Shown here: piece by piece, positions 5,174 to 10,769 of the stretch | Position numbering within the stretch: the first letter of the stretch is position 1 | How the letters are laid out: each line of letters starts with the position of its first letter | Source: Treponema sp. | GTDB lineage: Bacteria; Spirochaetota; Spirochaetia; Treponematales; Treponemataceae | Assembly: GCA_022510885.1 (NCBI GenBank) | Contig: JAFLSP010000054.1 | Span: forward strand, 1-10,769 | Direction: 5' to 3' | DNA: 10,769 bases | Notes under the pieces: generated by a model | Database searches by the model: none | Told to the model about the DNA's origin: nothing | What the model saw: only the letters and a program-made list of their open reading frames with translations | Program-made: the position numbers and the translations under genes

Positions 5174-7081
5174 CTACTTGTACAGGCTTTTTATCTCTTT
5201 TGCGTACAAATCGTTGATGCGGTAGCGCATGATTTCCTGCTTTGCGGAAAGCTCCACGCCCACCTCGAAGGGCTTTTCCAGCAGCGCGACCCGGCTGATG
5301 CGCTCGTACATCTTGAAGCCGTTTTTCGCGTTCACGCGCATACCGATTTCGTTCTCAATCAGGTGGTGGATTTCCGGCGTCTTGAGCAGGTCGGCGTAGG
5401 ACTTGTAGGCAAGGGCGCTTTCCTTGGCGAATGCTTCCACCTCGTCCTTTTCGGGGACGATGAGCGCGGCAAGATAGCGCTGGTCCTGCCCCACGACGAC
5501 CGCCGCCTGCACGAAGCGCGATTCCTGAATCTTCATTTCAATCGGAAGCGGCTCGACGTTCTCGCCGCCGAGCTGCACAATCGTGTCCTTTGCCCGCCCG
5601 CGCAGGACGATTTCGTTGTGGCGGGTCAGCATGGCGATGTCGCCCGTGCTGAACCATTCGTCGTCGTTTATCGCCTTTTTGGTCAGGTCGGGGCGTTTGT
5701 AGTAGCCTTTCATCACCGTGCCGCCCTTGATTTCGAGCACGCCTTTTTTGCCGCGCCCGAGGTCCTTGCCGGTCTCAAAATCGACCACGCGGGCGGAAAT
5801 GCCGCGTATGGGCGAACCGACGTTGCCGAACACGGGATTTTTAATCGGCCGCACGGAGATAATCGGGGCGGTTTCGGTCAGCCCGTAGCCTTCCACCAGC
5901 TTCACGCCGATTGCCCAGAAGAAAGCGTCCACCGCGCGGGGAAGCGCGCCGCCGCCTGCCACGCCCGCGCGGAATCCCGTGCCGAGCATCGCCCGTATTT
6001 TGCGGAAGACCAGCACGTTGCCCAGCAGCCTGAGCGGATACAGCGCGAGCCAGGGGATGACGAAGGCGGGCCATTGCAGCCAGCGTTTGTCGATGCCGAA
6101 GCGCGAGGTCTTGTCGAACAGCACGCGGTCGATTTTGGCGTGAATCAGCGCGACGCGCACGAAAAAGCGGAACAGCAGGTAGACGATGCCGCCGGTCTTG
6201 CGCATGTTCCGGTAGATGCCGTCGTACACCGCCTCAAACACGCGCGGCACGGCGGGAAGCACCTGCGGGTTCAGTGCCTTGAGGTCGGCGAGCAGCACCG
6301 CGCCCACCGGCTTTGAGTAGCAGATGGTCGCCGCCTGGCTCAGCACCACGTACTCCACGGCGCGTTGGAAGGCATGCCACACGGGCAGCACCATCAGCCC
6401 GCGGTCGCCGGGGTAGAGGAAGATGCGCTCGTCCACCTCGTCCAGCTGCGTGATGAAGTTGCCGTTGCTCAGCATCACGCCCTTGGGCTGCCCGGTCGTG
6501 CCGGACGTGAAGATAATCGTCACGAGGTCGTCCCAGCCGCCCTTGTCAATCTCCTCGTTCACCGCGTCGGGCTTCTGCGCGTTGAATTCCCTGCCCGCGG
6601 CGATGATGTCGGCGAAGGTGCGCAGCGTGATGCCCGCGTCCCGGGCGGCAGTGCGCGCGCCGTCCGACGGCTCGTCAAAGCTGATGAGCGTGCTGATAAG
6701 CGGAAGCTGCGCGCGCAGGGCGAGGATTTTCTGAATCTGCGTGGTGTTCTCGGCAATGACCGTGCGGCATTCGGCAAAGGAGAGGATGTAGGCAAGGTCG
6801 GCGGGAGTCGCGTCGCAGCCGCGCGGGATGTCTATCGCGCCGATTGCCATGATGCCCATGTCGGCGTGCTCCCATTCCCAGCGGTTGTCGCTTATCAGCC
6901 CGATGTGGTCGCCGCGCTGTACGCCGAGGGCAAGCAGCCCGCCCGCAAAATCGACGGCACTGGCGTAGGCGTCGCGGTAGGAGATGGGCGTGAACGCGCC
7001 GTCCTGCTTGTACAGCTGGAACGCGATGTCGGGGTAGTCCTGTGCTTGTTTCCTAAAGATTTTTACCAGCGTCTTTTCCAT
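5174..7081 (-). CDS. Long-chain fatty acid-CoA ligase (AMP-forming)
   Basis: The 635-residue product is an ANL-superfamily acyl-CoA synthetase of the long-chain type (COG1022-like, about 600-640 residues). It would activate fatty acids with ATP and CoA via an acyl-adenylate. Seen: P-loop TSGTTGQPKG (192-201), GYGLTET (398-404), WFSTGD (477-481) and the hinge region RGRAKD (494-499) followed by GGENVEP. Residues 297-360 form a hydrophobic insert (IVYLLFRFF, WPAFVIPWLALYPL) that suggests membrane association. The C-terminal motif reads ELSAKQEIMR (610-619): the lysine is at 614, and the place where the catalytic lysine usually falls seems to hold Glu616. The ATG at 7081 has only a weak ribosome site (GGA, 10 nt before). 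A -10 box lies at 7114-7119. Its stop is 2 nt from the stop of the converging kinase gene. The substrate range cannot be read from the sequence. Confidence 0.92.
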   Translation of the reverse strand: MEKTLVKIFRKQAQDYPDIAFQLYKQDGAFTPISYRDAYASAVDFAGGLLALGVQRGDHIGLISDNRWEWEHADMGIMAIGAIDIPRGCDATPADLAYILSFAECRTVIAENTTQIQKILALRAQLPLISTLISFDEPSDGARTAARDAGITLRTFADIIAAGREFNAQKPDAVNEEIDKGGWDDLVTIIFTSGTTGQPKGVMLSNGNFITQLDEVDERIFLYPGDRGLMVLPVWHAFQRAVEYVVLSQAATICYSKPVGAVLLADLKALNPQVLPAVPRVFEAVYDGIYRNMRKTGGIVYLLFRFFVRVALIHAKIDRVLFDKTSRFGIDKRWLQWPAFVIPWLALYPLRLLGNVLVFRKIRAMLGTGFRAGVAGGGALPRAVDAFFWAIGVKLVEGYGLTETAPIISVRPIKNPVFGNVGSPIRGISARVVDFETGKDLGRGKKGVLEIKGGTVMKGYYKRPDLTKKAINDDEWFSTGDIAMLTRHNEIVLRGRAKDTIVQLGGENVEPLPIEMKIQESRFVQAAVVVGQDQRYLAALIVPEKDEVEAFAKESALAYKSYADLLKTPEIHHLIENEIGMRVNAKNGFKMYERISRVALLEKPFEVGVELSAKQEIMRYRINDLYAKEIKSLYK

Positions 7082-7113
7082 GCAAACGTCATCCGTCGTG
7101 AAATAGTGTTCAA

Positions 7114-7119
7114 ATTATA
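7114..7119 (-). promoter_or_regulatory. -10 box for the acyl-CoA synthetase gene
   Basis: TATAAT on the minus strand (complement of 7114-7119), a perfect -10 hexamer 32 nt before the ATG at 7081. The -35 region at 17-nt spacing is poor (TAGATT, complement of 7137-7142), so an activator or upstream A/T contacts may be needed. Confidence 0.45.
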
Positions 7120-7163
7120 TACCCGATTGCCGCAAAAATCTAGGAAAAAGTGCAGGCTTGCGC

Positions 7164-7169
7164 TATACT
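7164..7169 (+). promoter_or_regulatory. -10 box directly before the esterase ATG (leaderless promoter candidate)
   Basis: TATACT (7164-7169) ends 6 nt before the ATG at 7176. A normal start point about 7 nt after the box falls on the A of the ATG. No Shine-Dalgarno sequence is possible in so short a leader and none is seen. The -35 region is poor. The same TATACTG string occurs at 736-742, near another ATG. Confidence 0.45.
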
Positions 7170-7175
7170 GGGCGC

Positions 7176-8048
7176 ATGAAACGGCTGGTTTTTGCCTTCG
7201 CGCTGTTTTTTGCGCTGCTGCCGCTCTTTGCCCGCGAGCGGATTTTCCTCTGGGAGGACGTGCCGGGCATGGAAGTGAACGTGCGCGACACCGTGCTCTA
7301 TCCGTCGGTGGTGCGGCGCGATGACGGCAGGAAGACGGCGGCGGTCATCATCTGCCCCGGCGGAAGCTATCATCATTTGGGTATGCCGCATGAGGGCTTC
7401 GCCTCGCAGGAATGGTTCACGTCCGTGGGCATCAGCGCCTTTGTCCTGCGCTACCGCGTGGCGTACAACGCGCATCATCACCCCGAAATGCTGGAGGACA
7501 TTCAGATGGCGATTGCCTACGTGCGCGCTCATGCGGACGAGTGGAACATCGACAAGGAGCGCGTCGGTGCGATTGGCTACAGCGCGGGCGGGCATCTGGT
7601 GACGATGGCGGCCGCGTTCGGCACGGAAAGCGAGCTTGCCAAACTGGGCGTGATGACGGAAGAGCGCGTGCGCCCGGATTTCGTCATGCCGATTTATCCC
7701 GTGGTCTCCATGCAGGACGACATCGCGCACCGCCGCTCGCGCAAAAGCCTGCTGAACCGCGACCAGTCGCCGCAGCGCAAGGACCGCTACAGCATGGAGC
7801 TGAACGTTCCCGCCGATATGCCGCCCGTGTTCCTGCTTGCCTGCCGCGACGACCCCGTGGTGCTGTTCGAGAACGCCGTCCGGCTTGATGCCGCGCTTTC
7901 TGCGCAGGGCGTTCCGCACCGCTTCGTCGCGTATGAGTCGGGCGGACACGGCTTCGGCATGAAGCAGAATTCGGCAATCATGCAGGCGGAACACTGGAAC
8001 GACGCGGTTCTGCTCCCGTGGCTGCGGGAAATCGGCGCGTTTGATTGA
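7176..8048 (+). CDS. Secreted alpha/beta-hydrolase, BD-FAE/acetyl-xylan-esterase type
   Basis: The 290-residue product starts with a clear signal peptide (MKRLVFAFALFFALLPLFA, cleavage likely after Ala19) and is expected outside the cytoplasm. The rest is an alpha/beta hydrolase: oxyanion region CPGGSYHHLG (60-69), nucleophile motif GYSAGGH with Ser136, acidic residue Asp225/Asp226 in RDDPVV, and His258 in GGHGFG. This pattern is that of BD-FAE and related carbohydrate esterases that remove acetyl or feruloyl groups from xylan; endolipases and peptidases are other members of the fold, so the substrate is inferred. ATG 7176 was chosen over an in-frame TTG at 7158 because it begins the signal peptide directly. 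No ribosome site precedes it; see the promoter at 7164-7169. It is divergent from the acyl-CoA synthetase gene, and its stop codon lies within the -35 box of the fabV promoter. Confidence 0.87.
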   Translation: MKRLVFAFALFFALLPLFARERIFLWEDVPGMEVNVRDTVLYPSVVRRDDGRKTAAVIICPGGSYHHLGMPHEGFASQEWFTSVGISAFVLRYRVAYNAHHHPEMLEDIQMAIAYVRAHADEWNIDKERVGAIGYSAGGHLVTMAAAFGTESELAKLGVMTEERVRPDFVMPIYPVVSMQDDIAHRRSRKSLLNRDQSPQRKDRYSMELNVPADMPPVFLLACRDDPVVLFENAVRLDAALSAQGVPHRFVAYESGGHGFGMKQNSAIMQAEHWNDAVLLPWLREIGAFD

Positions 8049-8073
8049 CGCTGACAGAAATGTCATCTATAAT
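8045..8073 (+). promoter_or_regulatory. fabV: Near-consensus sigma70-type promoter for fabV
   Basis: TTGACG (8045-8050; five of six), an exact 17-nt spacer, and TATAAT (8068-8073; six of six). It is the best promoter in the window. Its -35 box contains the TGA stop codon (8046-8048) of the esterase gene. Transcription would start near 8080, giving a leader of about 30 nt. Confidence 0.75.
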
Positions 8074-8099
8074 ATGATAGACAAAAGGCTGCTAAGCCG

Positions 8100-8104
8100 A
8101 GGAG
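8100..8104 (+). promoter_or_regulatory. fabV: Ribosome binding site of fabV
   Basis: AGGAG, 6 nt before the ATG at 8111. A strong site at good spacing; together with the promoter at 8045-8073 it points to high, steady expression. Confidence 0.75.
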
Positions 8105-8110
8105 ATTGCA

Positions 8111-9340
8111 ATGGCTGTGATAAAACCGATGGTTCGTTCGAATATTTGTATCAACGCGCACCCGATTGGCTGCGCGAAAGACACCGCGCGTCAGATTGAC
8201 TACGTTCTCGCGCAGAAACGGAAGCGCGGCACGAAGAGCCTGAAAGAAGGCGGCAAAGGCCCGCAGACGGTGCTGGTGCTCGGCTGTTCCACGGGCTACG
8301 GGCTTGCGAGCCGCATTGCCGCCGCGTTCGCCTACGGCGCGGACACCATCGGCGTTTCCTTCGAGAAAGAGGCGACGGAAACGAAAGGCGGCACTCCCGG
8401 CTGGTACAACAACATGCAGTTCGACACGTCGGCAAAGGATGCGGGACTGCGCACGGCCACCTTCAACGCGGACGCATTCAGCGACGAATGCCGCAAGACC
8501 GTCATCGATGAGGTCAAGGCCTGGGGGCGGAAATTCGACCTGATTGTCTATTCGCTTGCCTCCCCCGTGCGCACCGACCCCGACACGAAAATCCTGTACA
8601 AGTCGGTGCTCAAGCCGATTGGCGCGCCCTATGCCGGTCCCTCGCTCGACATGATGACCGGCGCGATGTCGCAGCTTGAGGCTCCGCCCGCCACCGAAGA
8701 GGAAATCGCGAACACCGTCAAGGTCATGGGCGGCGAGGACTGGGAACGCTGGATTCGTCAGCTCGGCGAGGCGGACGTGCTTGCGGACGGCTGCCGCACG
8801 GTCGCCTATTCGTACATCGGCCCCGCGCAGACCCACGCGATTTACCGCGACGGCACGATTGGCGCGGCGAAGAAGGATTTGGAGGCGCGCGCAAAGACGA
8901 TAGACGCGCAGCTGAAAAAAATCGGCGGGGCGGCCTTCGTGAGCGTGAACAAAGGGCTGGTCACGCGCTCGTCGGCGGTCATTCCGATTGTCGTGCTGTA
9001 CCTGAGCTGCCTGTTCAAGGTGCAGAAGGCGCAGGGCAAGCACGAAGGCTGCATCGAGCAGATGGAGCGCCTGTTTGCCGAGCGTTTGTACACGGGCGCG
9101 GACAACGCGCCGGGCACGGTGCCGGTTGACGCGGAGGGCAGAATCCGCATTGACGACTGGGAGCTGGAGCCTGCGACGCAGGCGGAAATCGCCGAGAAGA
9201 TGGCGCAGGTTACGGAAGCGAACGTCGCGGAAATCGCCGACCTTGCGGGCATCCGCCGCGACTTCCTGAACATCAACGGCTTTGACGTTCCTGGCGTGGA
9301 CTACGAAAAGGACGTCGCCCGCATGGACGTTATCGCATAA
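8111..9340 (+). CDS. fabV: Trans-2-enoyl-ACP/CoA reductase, FabV/Ter type (NADH)
   Basis: The 409-residue product is a cytoplasmic single-chain enoyl reductase of the FabV/Ter family (usual length about 400). It reduces the trans-2 double bond of enoyl-ACP or enoyl-CoA: the last step of each fatty-acid elongation cycle, or crotonyl-CoA to butyryl-CoA in Ter. Seen: the family N-terminus (NAHPIGCA, 15-22), the glycine-rich nucleotide site GCSTGYGLASR (58-68), an acidic Glu85 after the second strand, consistent with NADH use, and the catalytic Tyr245-X8-Lys254 (YRDGTIGAAK). From memory it is very like T. denticola Ter through AYSYIGP, FVSVNKGLVTR and RIRIDDWELE, with a +5 offset of the catalytic pair. 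Family members are known to resist triclosan. It has its own promoter and is followed after 2 nt by a diguanylate cyclase gene. Confidence 0.96.
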   Translation: MAVIKPMVRSNICINAHPIGCAKDTARQIDYVLAQKRKRGTKSLKEGGKGPQTVLVLGCSTGYGLASRIAAAFAYGADTIGVSFEKEATETKGGTPGWYNNMQFDTSAKDAGLRTATFNADAFSDECRKTVIDEVKAWGRKFDLIVYSLASPVRTDPDTKILYKSVLKPIGAPYAGPSLDMMTGAMSQLEAPPATEEEIANTVKVMGGEDWERWIRQLGEADVLADGCRTVAYSYIGPAQTHAIYRDGTIGAAKKDLEARAKTIDAQLKKIGGAAFVSVNKGLVTRSSAVIPIVVLYLSCLFKVQKAQGKHEGCIEQMERLFAERLYTGADNAPGTVPVDAEGRIRIDDWELEPATQAEIAEKMAQVTEANVAEIADLAGIRRDFLNINGFDVPGVDYEKDVARMDVIA

Positions 9341-9342
9341 GT

Positions 9343-10686
9343 ATGCAACGGCAAGAGGCGCAGACAGCCAGGTCAATTTTTGTTCCCATTGTGGCGTTCA
9401 TCATCACCGCCGTTGTCGTCGTGTTCGTCATCAACCGGATGCAAGTGGACGCGGTGGAAGCAAGCAAGAACCATGCGCGCAATTTGGTGCGCTCGGTCAG
9501 TTACAACTTGCAGATTTCGCTCAACGAATACTTTAATATCACGCAGTTTTTGCGTGGGTACATCGTGCGGCATGACGGACAGGTGCAGGATTTTCAGAAC
9601 ATCGCCGAATCGCTGTCTTTGAACTCGTCCAGCATCGACAGCATTCAGCTCGCGCCCGACGGCATCATCTCCTATTCGCACCCGATGTACCGCGAGTTTG
9701 AGAAAGTCAATCTGTTTATCGACTCGGTTCACCGCGATGATGCGAAATATTCGCGCCTTACCAAGCTGACCACCATCACCGGGCCGTTTACCCTGCGCCG
9801 GGGCGACCGCGGGCTTTCCATTCACACGCCGATTTACCTTGACGATGCGAACGGCACGGAGCGGTTCTGGGGCTTTGCCGTCATCACGCTGCGTATGGCG
9901 GAAATCTTCCGCGAGGCGCACGTGTCCGAATTGCGCGACGAGAACTACGACTATCAGATAAAGGCAATCAACGCGCATTTGGGCAAGCTGGAGACCGTCG
10001 ATTGCACCACCTATGACGTGCTGACCGATGCCGTCACCCACGACTTCGCCATCCACAATACGATGTGGACGTTCCACGTCAAGCCGCAGGACGGGTGGAT
10101 AAACACGGACTCGCTCGTCCTTGAGATTCTGATAGGCATCCTCTTTGCGATTATCGTGCCGTTCAGCGTGAATTCACTGTGGAATCTCATCAGGCGTGAG
10201 TCCGCGTTCAAGCGGCTGACCTACGTTGACACGCTGACGGGGCTGTACAACAGCCGCAAATTCTACGAAGTCCTCCAAGAACTGCACGACAAGAAGCGTT
10301 CGGCGGGCATTCTCTACGTTGACCTCAACAAGTTCAAGCCCGTGAACGACACCTACGGACACAAGACCGGCGACGAACTGCTGTCAATCGTGGCGAAAAA
10401 ACTGAAGAACGTGGTGCGCAGCGGCGACGAGGTGTTCCGCATCGGGGGCGACGAGTTTACGATTGTCGTCTCCAACGAAATCAGCGAGGACGCGCTTTCC
10501 GGTCTGACGCATCGCATCAAGGAGTCGGTCGCCCGCGCGACGACAATCGGGAACGCAAAGGTGGAAGTGAGCGCCAGTATCGGCTACGCCCGCTACCCGC
10601 ATGACGGAACCGAATTTGCCAACATCATTCAGATTGCGGAAGAGATGATGTACGCCGATAAAAAGATGATGGGCGAAGAACGGTAG
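9343..10686 (+). CDS. Membrane CHASE-GGDEF diguanylate cyclase
   Basis: The 447-residue product makes cyclic di-GMP from two GTP. Order: membrane segment (about 12-31), a periplasmic CHASE-type sensor (about 33-255; motif TGPFTL at 146-151 followed by IHTPIYLDD), a second membrane segment (about 258-280), then a GGDEF domain from about 290. The domain has DTLTGLYN, the metal/GTP part DLNKFKPVNDTYGH, an intact active-site GGDEF (368-372), and the inhibitory site RSGD (359-362) exactly five residues before it, so the enzyme should be active and subject to product feedback. The sensor ligand is unknown. The start ATG lies 2 nt after the fabV stop with no Shine-Dalgarno sequence, so translation probably depends on ribosomes leaving fabV. 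No separate promoter is visible. Confidence 0.93.
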   Translation: MQRQEAQTARSIFVPIVAFIITAVVVVFVINRMQVDAVEASKNHARNLVRSVSYNLQISLNEYFNITQFLRGYIVRHDGQVQDFQNIAESLSLNSSSIDSIQLAPDGIISYSHPMYREFEKVNLFIDSVHRDDAKYSRLTKLTTITGPFTLRRGDRGLSIHTPIYLDDANGTERFWGFAVITLRMAEIFREAHVSELRDENYDYQIKAINAHLGKLETVDCTTYDVLTDAVTHDFAIHNTMWTFHVKPQDGWINTDSLVLEILIGILFAIIVPFSVNSLWNLIRRESAFKRLTYVDTLTGLYNSRKFYEVLQELHDKKRSAGILYVDLNKFKPVNDTYGHKTGDELLSIVAKKLKNVVRSGDEVFRIGGDEFTIVVSNEISEDALSGLTHRIKESVARATTIGNAKVEVSASIGYARYPHDGTEFANIIQIAEEMMYADKKMMGEER

Positions 10687-10695
10687 AGCAACGAC

Positions 10696-10769
10696 GTGCT
10701 TGCAATCTGCATTGTGCTTTTGGTGATGAAATGGCGCGCGCGGCGGGATAAAAAATCAGCGGTAGAAGG
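10696..10769 (+). CDS. Possible start of a small membrane protein (cut by window edge)
   Basis: From GTG 10696 a frame stays open to the window end (24 codons). It begins with a strongly hydrophobic run (LAICIVLLVM) followed by a basic cluster (KWRARRDKK), the pattern of a single membrane anchor with a cytoplasmic C-terminal part. An inner ATG at 10726 would remove the hydrophobic run. No good ribosome site is present, and the frame is the same as that of the preceding diguanylate cyclase gene, whose TAG lies 9 nt earlier. It may be a new gene in the operon, the tail of an extended protein after a stop, or chance. No function can be assigned. Confidence 0.28.
   Translation, partial: MLAICIVLLVMKWRARRDKKSAVE

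Noticed and set aside
5363..7324. Two plus-strand frames of about 317-319 codons opposite the acyl-CoA synthetase gene
   Set aside because: They are shadows of the synthetase coding strand. Their His/Gly/Val-rich translations match no family I know.
7140..8066. A 308-codon minus-strand frame opposite the esterase gene
   Set aside because: The sense strand has a signal peptide and a full catalytic triad; the antisense product has neither domain nor sensible composition.
8063..9376. A 437-codon minus-strand frame opposite fabV
   Set aside because: Same cause: antisense of a strongly conserved GC-rich gene, with low-complexity Arg/His/Val composition and no ribosome site or family motif.
10699..10725. 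Possible terminator hairpin (GCAAT/ATTGT then CTTTTG) after the cyclase gene
   Set aside because: The stem is about 4 bp plus G-U pairs, the T-run is short, and it lies inside a possible membrane-protein frame.
1..10769. CRISPR array, insertion sequence, tRNA or phage integration site
   Set aside because: I saw no regularly spaced repeats, no transposase or integrase motifs, no tRNA-like cloverleaf and no terminal repeats in the window.

Overview
The window looks like a moderately GC-rich (about 55-60 % by eye) chromosomal segment of a gut- or oral-type spirochaete, most likely Treponema. The best clue is the FabV/Ter-type enoyl reductase at 8111-9340, which resembles from memory the characterised Treponema denticola trans-2-enoyl-CoA reductase. 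Other hints are a lipoprotein signal with a relaxed lipobox, a large two-receiver hybrid histidine kinase, a membrane GGDEF protein and a secreted BD-FAE-type esterase. The genus is an inference; no rRNA or other marker gene is present.

Layout. (1) 1-98, minus strand: the start of a truncated lipoprotein gene. (2) 99-256: an AT-rich divergent control region with two promoter candidates whose -35 boxes lie on top of each other, a perfect 11-bp palindrome and a pair of direct repeats. (3) 257-574: a small XRE-family regulator. (4) 575-815: a gene-poor spacer with an imperfect repeat at 60-nt spacing and a promoter leading into a 21-codon leader ORF. (5) 816-5171: an Rsm22-like methyltransferase with a complete four-cysteine set, followed by a 1036-residue hybrid kinase, probably one transcript. 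(6) 5174-7081, minus strand: a long-chain acyl-CoA synthetase that meets the kinase gene tail to tail with a 2-nt gap. (7) 7176-8048: an exported alpha/beta hydrolase with a -10 box so close to its ATG that the mRNA may be leaderless. (8) 8111-10686: fabV under a near-consensus promoter that overlaps the previous stop codon, followed after 2 nt by a CHASE-GGDEF diguanylate cyclase. (9) 10696-end: a possible start of a further membrane protein.

How the genes may work together. Two lipid enzymes (acyl-CoA activation and enoyl reduction) lie near a secreted polysaccharide esterase, which fits a host-associated fermenter that takes up fatty acids and uses plant fibre. Two membrane sensors (hybrid kinase and CHASE-GGDEF) each share a transcript with a housekeeping enzyme. 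The XRE/lipoprotein pair has the layout of a self-controlled divergent regulatory unit. I see no CRISPR array, transposase, rRNA, tRNA, phage or defence locus. I did not find a clearly new multi-gene system; the most novel-looking signals are in the control regions at 126-258 and 736-818, and in the start of the esterase gene.
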